NCBI RefSeq assembly: GCF_009728735.1
Contig: NZ_CP024636.1
Span: forward strand, 334,322-398,321
Source: Pantoea phytobeneficialis
Lineage (GTDB): Bacteria > Pseudomonadota > Gammaproteobacteria > Enterobacterales > Enterobacteriaceae
DNA length: 64,000 nucleotides
Reading direction: 5' to 3'
Both the position numbers and the translations under genes were made by a program. Within the stretch, counting starts at the first letter, position 1; the number at the start of each line of letters is the position of its first letter. Positions 54,327 through 63,207 of the stretch are shown piece by piece. The notes beneath the pieces were generated by a model that saw nothing but the letters and a program-made list of their open reading frames with translations, was not told the DNA's origin and searched no databases.

Positions 54327-56282
54327 TTACGGCATTTTTATCGACTGTTTCTCTTCCAGTAATTTTTCTACCACGCCTGGATCGGCCAGCGTCGAAGTAT
54401 CGCCCAGATTACTGGTATCACCGGTGGCAATCTTACGCAGGATACGGCGCATGATTTTGCCGGAGCGGGTTTTCGGCAGCGAGTCGGTCCAGTGCAGCAC
54501 GTCCGGGGTGGCAATCGGGCCAATCTCTTTACGCACCCAGTTACGTACTTCGGTGTAGAGCTCTGGCGACGGCTCCTCGCCGTGATTCAGCGTAATGTAA
54601 GCATAGATCGCCTGACCTTTAATGCTGTGTGGAATCCCCACCACCGCCGCTTCAGCAATCTTCGGATGTGACACCAGCGCTGATTCAATTTCTGCGGTGC
54701 CGAGGCGGTGACCGGAGACGTTCAGCACGTCATCAACACGCCCGGTGATCCAGTAGTAACCATCTTCATCCCGGCGTGCGCCGTCACCGCTGAAGTAACG
54801 GTGCTTGAAGGTGGAGAAGTAGGTCTGCTCGAAACGTTCATGATCGCCAAACAAGGTACGTGCCTGGCCCGGCCATGAATCAATAATCACCAGGTTGCCT
54901 TCCGTCGCGCCATCCAGGGTATTGCCTTCGTTATCGACCAGCGCCGGTTGCACACCGAAGAACGGTTTAGTGGCGGAACCTGCTTTCAACTCGATAGCGC
55001 CCGGCAGTGGGGTGATCATGAAACCACCGGTTTCGGTCTGCCACCAGGTATCGACAATCGGGCAGCGGCCATCACCAATCTTGTTGTAGTACCACTCCCA
55101 GGCTTCCGGGTTAATCGGCTCACCCACCGAACCCATAATGCGCAGGCTGCTGCGGTTAGTCCCTTCAATCGCCTTGTCGCCTTCGGCCATCAGCGCGCGA
55201 ATCGCGGTGGGGGCGGTGTAGAGCAGGGTCACTTTGTGTTTATCGACCACTTCCGCCATGCGGCTCGGCTTCGGCCAGTTCGGCACACCTTCAAACATCA
55301 GCGTGGTAGCACCACACGCCAGTGGACCATAAATCAGATAGCTGTGTCCGGTAACCCAGCCGACATCGGCGGTGCACCAGTAAACGTCTTCCGGATGATA
55401 ATCAAAAACATACTTAAAAGTGGTAGCGGCATACACCAGATAGCCCCCGGTGGTATGCAGCACGCCTTTTGGCTTACCGGTAGAGCCGGAGGTATAGAGA
55501 ATAAACAGCGGATCTTCGGCATTCATCGCTACCGCTTGATGCTGGTCGCTGGCACCTGCCATCAGGTCATGCCACCACAGGTCACGGCCTTCGCGCCAGC
55601 CGGTATCTTTACCGGTGCGTTGGAATACCACCACGTTCTTCACGCTGGTGACATTCGGGTTATTCAGGGCATCATCCACGTTTTTCTTCAGCGCAATGCT
55701 GCGTCCGGCGCGAATGCCTTCATCGGCGGTAATCACCAATTTGGCGTTTGAATCGATGATGCGTCCGGCGACGGCCTCTGGTGAGAAACCGCCAAAAATC
55801 ACCGAATGCACCGCTCCGATGCGCGCGCAGGCCAGCATGGCAATCGCGGCTTCCGGCACCATTGGCATATAGATGGCGATCACATCGCCTTTCTTCACAC
55901 CCAGGTTGCCGAGCACGTTGGCAAAACGACACACCTCAGCGTGTAACTGACGGAAAGTCAGGGTTTTGCTTTCGTTGGCGTCATCACCTTCCCAGATGAT
56001 GGCAGGATGGTCGCCACGGGTTTGCAGGTGACGATCAAGGCAGTTGGCCGCGAGGTTGAGCGTGCCATCTTCATACCAGCGAATGGCGATATTACCCGGC
56101 GCAAAGGAGGTGTTCTTCACTTTGCTATAGGGAGTAATCCAGTCGAGAATTTTGCCTTGCTCGCCCCAAAAGGTTTCGGGATCGTCAACCGACTGTTGGT
56201 ACATCGCTGCATATTGCTCTGCATTAATCAGGGCGTTCTCGGCAATCGCAGCAGGAACGGGATGCTTGTGAATTTGGCTCAT
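54327..56282 (-). CDS. acs: Acetyl-CoA synthetase
   Basis: Activates acetate to acetyl-CoA via acetyl-AMP, 651 residues (E. coli 652). The AMP-binding motif [15 protein letters not shown] lies near residue 265, and the acetylation-regulated lysine K609 is in [11 protein letters not shown]. Also recognisable are [20 protein letters not shown] and [16 protein letters not shown]. First gene of the acs-yjcH-actP group for acetate scavenging. The 561-bp upstream region, shared with gltP, should hold CRP sites, but none with two good half-sites was seen. Confidence 0.98.
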   Translation of the reverse strand: MSQIHKHPVPAAIAENALINAEQYAAMYQQSVDDPETFWGEQGKILDWITPYSKVKNTSFAPGNIAIRWYEDGTLNLAANCLDRHLQTRGDHPAIIWEGDDANESKTLTFRQLHAEVCRFANVLGNLGVKKGDVIAIYMPMVPEAAIAMLACARIGAVHSVIFGGFSPEAVAGRIIDSNAKLVITADEGIRAGRSIALKKNVDDALNNPNVTSVKNVVVFQRTGKDTGWREGRDLWWHDLMAGASDQHQAVAMNAEDPLFILYTSGSTGKPKGVLHTTGGYLVYAATTFKYVFDYHPEDVYWCTADVGWVTGHSYLIYGPLACGATTLMFEGVPNWPKPSRMAEVVDKHKVTLLYTAPTAIRALMAEGDKAIEGTNRSSLRIMGSVGEPINPEAWEWYYNKIGDGRCPIVDTWWQTETGGFMITPLPGAIELKAGSATKPFFGVQPALVDNEGNTLDGATEGNLVIIDSWPGQARTLFGDHERFEQTYFSTFKHRYFSGDGARRDEDGYYWITGRVDDVLNVSGHRLGTAEIESALVSHPKIAEAAVVGIPHSIKGQAIYAYITLNHGEEPSPELYTEVRNWVRKEIGPIATPDVLHWTDSLPKTRSGKIMRRILRKIATGDTSNLGDTSTLADPGVVEKLLEEKQSIKMP

Positions 56283-56843
56283 GGCTGACCTCCTTGAAGA
56301 TGTTAATCATATGTCAATCAATGGTTAATTGAAGCCCGGCCCTGCGGCTTTGTTTCGGTTTTGCAGACTGGATCACGGCCTAAGCCTGTGGGTATTCGTT
56401 TGGCAAATATCATGGAATCATCAGGCGCAGCAGGTGCTAACTCTGAGAAATTTCTGAACAAAATATCAGCAAACGCGCCCGGCTGCTTTTTACGCGATTT
56501 TGCATAGCTATGCGGAAAATTATCGAATTAAAACTTTTCATAACAGCGGGTTATGGTTTTCTCCCCGGATCAGCATTTTATGCTACAGCGCAGGATAAGA
56601 ATTAAGCGAACCCGCCAGGGGTTGCATTTACCGTAGTGAAAATGGTACTTATCTCGCCCCTGGCAAGCCAGTATCCACTCAGGCTGCATCACAGGACGCG
56701 TGCAAAATGTGCGCAAGGTAGTATCGGATGCAGTCCATAATAACCCTCTATTTTATCGGGCTTTTGCTCACTTCCCTGTGTGTTTCGTCTTCTGCTCCTT
56801 CGCAGCAGAGCAAAGGGGTTTTAACTGAGGAAAGTAACGCGTT
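56283..56843. other. Divergent regulatory region between acs and gltP
   Basis: 561 bp with no supported gene. It contains the promoters of both genes. A 12-bp palindrome GCATAGCTATGC lies near 56503-56514. I found no perfect CRP site (TGTGA-N6-TCACA), although acs is CRP-dependent in E. coli; weaker sites may be present. Confidence 0.5.
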
Positions 56844-58145
56844 ATGAAAGGTTTTAAACTCAGCCTCGCCTGGCAGATATTGATTGCGCTGATTCTGGGC
56901 GTCGTGGTCGGTACGGTGTTGCATAATCAACCGGACGATCGTGAATGGTTAATCACCAATATTCTCAGCCCGGCGGGCGACATCTTCATTCATCTGATTA
57001 AGATGATTGTGGTGCCGATTGTGGTTTCGTCATTGATTGTCGGCATTGCTGGCGTGGGCGATGCGAAAAAACTCGGACGTATTGGCGTCAAAACCATTGT
57101 CTATTTTGAAGTGATCACCACCATTGCCATTGTGGTCGGCATCACGCTGGCCAACGTATTCCAACCCGGCAGCGGCATTGATATGTCAACGCTGGCAACG
57201 GTGGACATCTCTAAATACGAAGCCACAACGCAGGCGGTGCAGGGTGCACCGCACAGCCTGGTCACCACCATTTTGTCACTGATCCCGCAGAACATTTTTG
57301 CCTCGCTGGTGAAGGGTGACATGCTGCCGATTATCTTCTTCTCGGTGTTGTTTGGTCTGGGGCTGTCGTCTCTGCCTGCGGAACATCGCGATCCGCTGGT
57401 GGGGCTGTTCCGTTCGGTTTCTGAAACCATGTTTAAAGTGACGCATATGATCATGCGTTACGCACCGGTCGGCGTATTTGCGTTGATTGCCGTCACCATT
57501 GCTAACTTCGGCTTCGCCTCACTATGGCCGCTCGCCAAGCTGGTGTTGTTGGTGTATGTGGCGATTCTGTTTTTCGCCTTTGTGGTGCTGGGGGCGGTGG
57601 CGCGCTTCTGCAAACTGCGTATCACCACCCTGATGCGCATTTTGAAAGATGAACTGATTCTGGCTTACTCCACCTCCAGCTCAGAAACCGTGTTGCCGCG
57701 CATCATGCAGAAGATGGAAGCCTATGGCGCGCCGAAGGCTATCACCAGCTTTGTGGTGCCAACCGGTTATTCGTTCAACCTTGACGGCTCAACGCTGTAC
57801 CAGAGCATTGCGGCGATCTTCATTGCTCAGTTGTATGGCATTGACCTGTCGCTGACCGATGAAATCATCCTGGTGCTGACGTTGATGGTGACCTCCAAAG
57901 GGATTGCAGGCGTACCGGGCGTCTCTTTCGTGGTGCTGCTGGCAACGCTGGGGAGTGTCGGGATTCCGTTGGAAGGTCTGGCGTTTATTGCCGGTGTTGA
58001 CCGTATTATGGATATGGCGCGTACCGCGTTGAACGTGATCGGTAACGCGCTGGCGGTACTGGTGATCGCCCGTTGGGAAAACCAGTTCGACACCGAACAA
58101 GCCGCCGCTTACGAGCTTAAGTTACGTACGCAAAACGCTGCGTAA
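56844..58145 (+). CDS. gltP: Glutamate/aspartate:proton symporter GltP
   Basis: Inner-membrane dicarboxylate/amino acid:cation symporter (DAACS), 433 residues (E. coli 437). LILGVVVGTVLHNQPDDREW follows the start; the substrate-binding hairpin region contains SSSETVLPRIMQKMEAYGAP, and VPTGYSFNLDGSTLYQSIAA and TSKGIAGVPGVSFVVLLATL follow. Transports glutamate and aspartate with protons. The ATG at 56844 fits the family N-terminus (KGFKLSLAWQILIALILG), though the GAGG lies rather far upstream. Strong terminator follows. Confidence 0.96.
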   Translation: MKGFKLSLAWQILIALILGVVVGTVLHNQPDDREWLITNILSPAGDIFIHLIKMIVVPIVVSSLIVGIAGVGDAKKLGRIGVKTIVYFEVITTIAIVVGITLANVFQPGSGIDMSTLATVDISKYEATTQAVQGAPHSLVTTILSLIPQNIFASLVKGDMLPIIFFSVLFGLGLSSLPAEHRDPLVGLFRSVSETMFKVTHMIMRYAPVGVFALIAVTIANFGFASLWPLAKLVLLVYVAILFFAFVVLGAVARFCKLRITTLMRILKDELILAYSTSSSETVLPRIMQKMEAYGAPKAITSFVVPTGYSFNLDGSTLYQSIAAIFIAQLYGIDLSLTDEIILVLTLMVTSKGIAGVPGVSFVVLLATLGSVGIPLEGLAFIAGVDRIMDMARTALNVIGNALAVLVIARWENQFDTEQAAAYELKLRTQNAA

Positions 58146-58157
58146 CCTGCCTCTCAT

Positions 58158-58184
58158 AAACCCGCCATCTGGCGGGTTTTTTTA
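58158..58184 (+). terminator. Intrinsic terminator of gltP
   Basis: CCCGCC (58161-58166) and GGCGGG (58171-58176) with ATCT loop, flanked by AAA and a run of eight T. Confidence 0.94.
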
Positions 58185-58290
58185 TTCCTGCGCCGGGCAA
58201 AACGGAAAAATTTCCCTTTCCACCAGGTGAATTAACAATTCAGTTTGATATATAGTTTCAAGAATAAATTATTCTCTTAGCGGAACCTGT

Positions 58291-59202
58291 ATGAAAATCG
58301 ATCTCAGCCAGATGATTACTGAGGGGCGTAACCCGGCCAGCCAACAGATTGATGAGCTGTCGACGGAAGCGATGCTGCGCGTTATCAATGACGAAGATAA
58401 GAAAGTGGCGCTGGCGGTAGAAGCGATTGTGCCTCAGATTGCCGAGGTGGTGAATGCCATCACCGCCGCCTTCAGTCAGGGTGGTCGTCTCATCTATTGC
58501 GGAGCGGGTACCTCAGGTCGTCTCGGGATCCTCGATGCCAGTGAATGCCCACCTACCTTTGGCACCCCGCGCAGCCAGGTGGTAGGGCTGATCGCCGGAG
58601 GTCACACCGCAATTTTGCAGGCGGTGGAAAATGCCGAGGATAATAATGAGCAAGGTGCGCAGGATCTGCGTGATATCCAGTTCAGTAGCAAAGATGTGTT
58701 GGTAGGCATCGCCGCCAGCGGTCGCACGCCTTACGTGCTGGGCGCCCTCGATTATGCCAAACAGGTGGGAGCTTTTAGTGCCGCCTTAACCTGCAACCCG
58801 AACAGCGCGATGGCGCAGGTGGCCGATGTGGCACTGACCCCAGTGGTGGGGCCGGAAGTGGTCACCGGTTCTTCGCGTATGAAAGCGGGCACAGCGCAAA
58901 AGCTGGTACTGAATATGTTGACCACCGGCGCGATGATCCGTAGCGGCAAGGTGTACGGCAACCTGATGGTGGATGTCGAAGCGACTAACCAGAAGCTGGT
59001 ACAGCGGCAGATTAATATCGTTAAACAGGCAACCGAATGCGATGACGCTACTGCGCAGCAGGCGCTGGCGGCCTGCCAGGGACACTGCAAAACCGCGATT
59101 GTGATGGTACTCGCCGGTTTGCCGGCGGCAGAAGCACAAGCGCTGCTCAGCCACAACAATGGCTTTATTCGCCAGGCATTGCGCGAGGTGCCGTTGCGTT
59201 AA
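58291..59202 (+). CDS. murQ: N-acetylmuramic acid 6-phosphate etherase
   Basis: Cytoplasmic enzyme of cell-wall recycling that splits MurNAc 6-phosphate into GlcNAc 6-phosphate and lactate. The 303-residue protein has one SIS domain with [24 protein letters not shown] motif ([20 protein letters not shown]), [19 protein letters not shown] and the signature [18 protein letters not shown]. The family's MurP or AnmK partners are not adjacent. It is convergent to the tailspike-like gene with a small hairpin between. Confidence 0.97.
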   Translation: MKIDLSQMITEGRNPASQQIDELSTEAMLRVINDEDKKVALAVEAIVPQIAEVVNAITAAFSQGGRLIYCGAGTSGRLGILDASECPPTFGTPRSQVVGLIAGGHTAILQAVENAEDNNEQGAQDLRDIQFSSKDVLVGIAASGRTPYVLGALDYAKQVGAFSAALTCNPNSAMAQVADVALTPVVGPEVVTGSSRMKAGTAQKLVLNMLTTGAMIRSGKVYGNLMVDVEATNQKLVQRQINIVKQATECDDATAQQALAACQGHCKTAIVMVLAGLPAAEAQALLSHNNGFIRQALREVPLR

Positions 59203-59211
59203 TGGAAGGGG

Positions 59212-59231
59212 GCCAGCGTTACTATGCTGGC
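59212..59231. terminator. Small hairpin between murQ and next gene
   Basis: GCCAGC and GCTGGC with an 8-base loop, just after murQ. No U-tract on either strand; weak or non-terminating. Confidence 0.4.
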
Positions 59232-59237
59232 ACCCGA

Positions 59238-60842
59238 TCATTGCAACGTGGTGTGGATATCGACCCAGCTGTCAGCCGGAATGTCGGTGTAGTCACCGAG
59301 GGCGGCGGTTATGGTGCCCTCAGAACCGTTCAGGGTGTATTTCAGCGCCCTGACACCAATCACAATCGTGTTGTAAGAATCAGACTCGATAGTCGCCGCC
59401 AGATTCTGGATGCCTGCTCCGCCTGCAATCACCGGATTACTGATTTTCCATAAAGATTTTTTCGTGACGATTGATGTGCCGATGATCTTATATTTTCCCG
59501 TCGCTTCTTTTGTCGCGGTCAACTTGCCGGACTGCGCGTAACCTCGATTAACCGCGCTAAAGTCATCGTTCTGTTTAAACGCATCCTGCACCGGCGATCG
59601 GGTCGCGGCGGCTATGGAGTCAGAGATGCGGATTACTGCCCCGGATGTTTTCACCACACGGCCATCATTAAGGGGGATATAGGTATTTGAGGTTAAAGAA
59701 TTTTCTTCCTCAACATACACAATACCTTCAGGCTCTCTGTTCAGTGGCCCATCGCCCGCTTGATGAAGAACGACTTTCTCTTCCCCTGAATTTCCTGCCT
59801 CGGCATAGCGAAGTGGAATGAAGGTCGCACCTTCGTTACGGGCGGCAATTTTGGCGTAGACCGTTAACGTATTGTCCGACGTGTTGTAGACGTAGCCAAA
59901 TTGCGTCAGGTTTGCGGTGTCGTGTCGGTAGTCCGAGGGATCGCGTAAGTTAGTGATGCGCAAGACATGCTTCACCGTCGCGGCATTGAGTGATGAGACA
60001 AAAATATCATTGCATTGAATCAGATAGGTATAGATTGACTCTGCCAGGGTTCCCCCGGAGATAAAAAATCCGGTGAAGTTCGGGCCTGAATTTCTTACAC
60101 CGGTTTTCAGGGTGAATAACGTTACCCAACTGGGTTGGCTGAGCCAGGTTGTAGACTGCACATTTCCCTTCCTCAACGGCGCGATTAAATCCTTATCCGT
60201 TAAGGCACGCGGAGCAACCACGCCCGATCCCGCATAGGGAGTGCCGTAGTCGGTATATTGCCCCGGTCCGGCAATATACATGTCAGCTGAACCGTCGGCT
60301 TTGGGCAGAAAGATTAACGAGGAATGCAGCGTGTCATCTTCGGCACCGGAGAAGGGTAAGCGCAATATGCTGCCATTCCAGCCAGCGATACCTTGTCCAT
60401 AGGGTTCACTGAACGGGATGGCCACTCTGGCCGCCGTGGGCTTTCCCTCTTTCGTGGCATACGTCTGGAGACGCCCACGTTCATCAATAATTAACGCCCC
60501 CCGGTTATCTGGCCCGCCAAACGTTAAGCCAGCGATCCCTTTAGGGTCCGAAACGCCTTGTACGATATCAAACTGCCCGCGTTGCTTGACCCGGTCAAAC
60601 ACCGACGTTGTTCCACTGCCCGCCACTTGCTTGCCTTCGCCGGTAAAGAAACCGCCAACCAGTTCGAATCCATTCTCTTTGCCAATCTCAGTACGTAATG
60701 TGTCTGGCGCTGCCGTCGCGGGTAAGGGAGGGTGATTTATCCTGACATCACTGGAGTTGGATGCAGAACTGCGGTTTGAGAACAACGCCAGTAGTGTCGA
60801 AGGCACAATCCAGTTCAAAAGACGTCTTCTTGATAGAGTCAT
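59238..60842 (-). CDS. Tat-signal protein with tailspike-like N-terminal module
   Basis: Exported protein of 534 residues. SRRRLLNWIVPSTLLALFSN is a twin-arginine-type leader, so export of a folded protein is likely. After it, LRTEIGKENGFELVGGFFTG and SVFDRVKQRGQFDIV resemble the LR-L-G-x-LVG...V-D-R entry segment of phage tailspikes and of the bacterial tailspike-like EPS hydrolases (AmsF/WceF type). The remainder is probably beta-rich and is not one I recognise: EPEGIVYVEEENSLTSNTYI, VVKTSGAVIRISDSIAAATR. It lies in a glycan-related group, so exopolysaccharide binding or cleavage is a reasonable but untested idea. Confidence 0.65.
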   Translation of the reverse strand: MTLSRRRLLNWIVPSTLLALFSNRSSASNSSDVRINHPPLPATAAPDTLRTEIGKENGFELVGGFFTGEGKQVAGSGTTSVFDRVKQRGQFDIVQGVSDPKGIAGLTFGGPDNRGALIIDERGRLQTYATKEGKPTAARVAIPFSEPYGQGIAGWNGSILRLPFSGAEDDTLHSSLIFLPKADGSADMYIAGPGQYTDYGTPYAGSGVVAPRALTDKDLIAPLRKGNVQSTTWLSQPSWVTLFTLKTGVRNSGPNFTGFFISGGTLAESIYTYLIQCNDIFVSSLNAATVKHVLRITNLRDPSDYRHDTANLTQFGYVYNTSDNTLTVYAKIAARNEGATFIPLRYAEAGNSGEEKVVLHQAGDGPLNREPEGIVYVEEENSLTSNTYIPLNDGRVVKTSGAVIRISDSIAAATRSPVQDAFKQNDDFSAVNRGYAQSGKLTATKEATGKYKIIGTSIVTKKSLWKISNPVIAGGAGIQNLAATIESDSYNTIVIGVRALKYTLNGSEGTITAALGDYTDIPADSWVDIHTTLQ

Positions 60843-60865
60843 GATGTCTCACCGTCTGTTTATTA

Positions 60866-62551
60866 TTACAACGCCGTCGGTTGCTGCTGCCAGCCAATGT
60901 TGTTGCCAGTGTTTCCCCATATATCCAGGCCGGTATTGGTTGTCCCGGTTTTAAGGGCGGGTGAATCGCTGGCGAGTTGCAGGATATTTTTTGCTTCCTT
61001 CATACCCGCCGGCGGCACGAGGGGGAGGGTAAAGCGGAATTTAGGATCGACATATTGCAACTCGCTGGTGGAGACACCCGCCAGGGCGGCGGGAGCGGCG
61101 GATGACCAGGCTTCAGAGTAAAAGATGCAGTTTTTGAAGGCGTATTTGGTCAGCAACGTGCCAAATTCGGACACTTCCGCAGGGCTGATCAGATTGGAAT
61201 TGTCACGGTGTTTCCAGTAAAAAATACAATTCTCCAGCGTCATGGCAAGGGCGGCTGGATTGTCCTCTTTGCGTGGGTTGCAGAAAAGAACATGGTCATT
61301 GGCCTGAGAAACGGTGTCAATAAACAGGCAATTTCGCACGACATTGTTATAGCAATACCAAAAACAACAGGCTTTTTTCCAGTAAATATCCTCGCTGCGT
61401 TGTGTTCGCGCGACGCCATCGTTATAGGAAACAATGTATTCAATCACGTTATTCACACAACCCAGGCCAAGGGTATGGTAGAGCGTATAGATGTCATCAT
61501 TGAGCGGCTTATAACCGTTAGCATGATACCAACTGTTGGAGAAGGGACCCTGAACGAACATAAACGGTTTGGCATTATTGGTCAGATAACCCCAACGTAA
61601 CAGGCAATGATTGCAGTGATAATCCAAATCTAACGCATAGCGATCGGGCGCGGCTGGCCCGGACCCATGCACCTCAAAATTCTGCCCGGTGGCGTAAGCG
61701 CACATGGTCATCCACAGCGGGACATCCGCACGGGCGGTGGTCCATGCATGGGGATCTTTTATCGGGTTATACACATTGGTACGGTAGGACGAGTAATAAA
61801 TATTATCCCAGCCAGATTCCCATTCATCTCCACGAACATCACGGTTTTTATTTTTACTGGCCGCACCAGATAATAAGACACCGTAATTAACAATGTTGGT
61901 GAAAGAAACATCAAGAATACGTACCCCATAGCTTTTTCTTTGATCACCATAATAGGTATCAGGCTCTGAAAGATGGGGGTTGCCACGAATGAATATGCCG
62001 CAATTAATGTTATCGCCATAGATATCATGAATAAAAACTTTGTGGGCGATGTTTGTTTTGTCTTTAACGGTCAGGTGGATACATGCCACTTCTTTGGCGG
62101 GAGCGGAACCTGCTATCGCGGCGGGATCACCAATAAAGTTAATATGGTGAATTTCCAGATTGCAAATCCCATTGGCATCCCCTCTGAGCGAACCATACAA
62201 ATAGCCACCGGTATGTTGTTCACCAGGGGGAGAGGAAAGCTGTAACGAGTTGATATTAAAATTCTGGAAAAGGGTATCAGTGTGACGTGTGGCAGCGTCT
62301 TTAGGATACCAAATCGGGTAAGCACCCTCACCATAGGATGTCAGAACACTCTGCGTGCCAGAACGATTTAAGAAAAAAGCCATTACATTCTGGCTGATAT
62401 AGGACCAGTAGAAATGTGTGCCACGTTTAATTGATACGGTGACAGGATGGCTAACTCCGGATGAAATTACCTCATCCATCGTGCGATAAGGTTTTTCCAG
62501 GCTCCCGTTACCCGGAACCGTCGCTGAAGGATCAACATAGATAAACTTCAT
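60866..62551 (-). CDS. Right-handed parallel beta-helix protein
   Basis: Protein of 561 residues. It opens with FIYVDPSATVPGNGSLEKPYRTMDE, a common first turn of parallel beta-helix lyases and hydrolases, followed by repeated short strands (CNLEIHHINFIGDP, HKVFIHDIYGDNINCGIFIR, YGVRILDVSFTNIVNYGVLL, VIEYIVSYNDG, LENCIFYW). No signal peptide is visible at the start at 62551. The fold suggests action on a polysaccharide, in line with neighbouring glycosyltransferase and acetyltransferase genes, with which it shares strand and short gaps (13 and 23 bp). No catalytic residues can be assigned. Confidence 0.7.
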   Translation of the reverse strand: MKFIYVDPSATVPGNGSLEKPYRTMDEVISSGVSHPVTVSIKRGTHFYWSYISQNVMAFFLNRSGTQSVLTSYGEGAYPIWYPKDAATRHTDTLFQNFNINSLQLSSPPGEQHTGGYLYGSLRGDANGICNLEIHHINFIGDPAAIAGSAPAKEVACIHLTVKDKTNIAHKVFIHDIYGDNINCGIFIRGNPHLSEPDTYYGDQRKSYGVRILDVSFTNIVNYGVLLSGAASKNKNRDVRGDEWESGWDNIYYSSYRTNVYNPIKDPHAWTTARADVPLWMTMCAYATGQNFEVHGSGPAAPDRYALDLDYHCNHCLLRWGYLTNNAKPFMFVQGPFSNSWYHANGYKPLNDDIYTLYHTLGLGCVNNVIEYIVSYNDGVARTQRSEDIYWKKACCFWYCYNNVVRNCLFIDTVSQANDHVLFCNPRKEDNPAALAMTLENCIFYWKHRDNSNLISPAEVSEFGTLLTKYAFKNCIFYSEAWSSAAPAALAGVSTSELQYVDPKFRFTLPLVPPAGMKEAKNILQLASDSPALKTGTTNTGLDIWGNTGNNIGWQQQPTAL

Positions 62552-62564
62552 TCTGGGATACCTT

Positions 62565-63101
62565 TCAGGCTACACGCACCGCGTCTGATTGAAACTTACG
62601 AGTTTTAATAAAAGGTTTCTGTGCGACCACGTAGTGGTCATCAGCAATATTGGTCATGACAATGGCCCCTGCGCCAATCATGACATTGTGGCCAATTTCA
62701 ATATCATCACCGAGGATGCAGGAGTTCACGCCCATAGAAACATTATCACCAATGATAAAATGTTTAGGGTACGGCAATCTATTCCCTCCGACGGTGCAGC
62801 ATTGTCGAATATTGAAGTTTTTTCCAATCACGCAACCGCTGTTAATGATGACGGAGTAAGCATGCCAGATAACAAATCCATGACCGATCCTGGTCCGATA
62901 GGAGATTTCCACACCAAACATAAACTCGTTAAAGAACTTATGCAGAATAACAAAAGCCAGCGTTATGGGATAAAACACCCGCACCCGTTTAGCATGTAAA
63001 GAAGCCAGGCGGTACAGCAGTACAACCAGCTTGGATTTGATGCCAGGATTCATTTTAACTTCAGATAATGTCAGTTTGAGGCTACGAATGATGTTCGTCA
63101 T
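62565..63101 (-). CDS. Serine-acetyltransferase-like hexapeptide-repeat protein
   Basis: Left-handed beta-helix acetyltransferase of 178 residues. Hexapeptide turns appear from about residue 70: ISYRTRIGHGFVIWHAYSVI, INSGCVIGKNFNIRQCCTVG and GVNSCILGDDIEIGHNVMIG. The H in FVIWHAYSVI is the expected catalytic histidine. It is much shorter than CysE and sits in a glycan gene group, so O-acetylation of a sugar is more likely than cysteine synthesis. Sits 106 bp after the glycosyltransferase stop. Confidence 0.83.
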   Translation of the reverse strand: MTNIIRSLKLTLSEVKMNPGIKSKLVVLLYRLASLHAKRVRVFYPITLAFVILHKFFNEFMFGVEISYRTRIGHGFVIWHAYSVIINSGCVIGKNFNIRQCCTVGGNRLPYPKHFIIGDNVSMGVNSCILGDDIEIGHNVMIGAGAIVMTNIADDHYVVAQKPFIKTRKFQSDAVRVA

Positions 63102-63207
63102 GATTCACCTTACGCCGGATAGTCATTAATCCTGTTCACAGCAATATCCTGTAAGAACAAAATTTTATTATTTAAAAAATAAGTATGATGGGATGAAAAG
63201 TAAAAAA

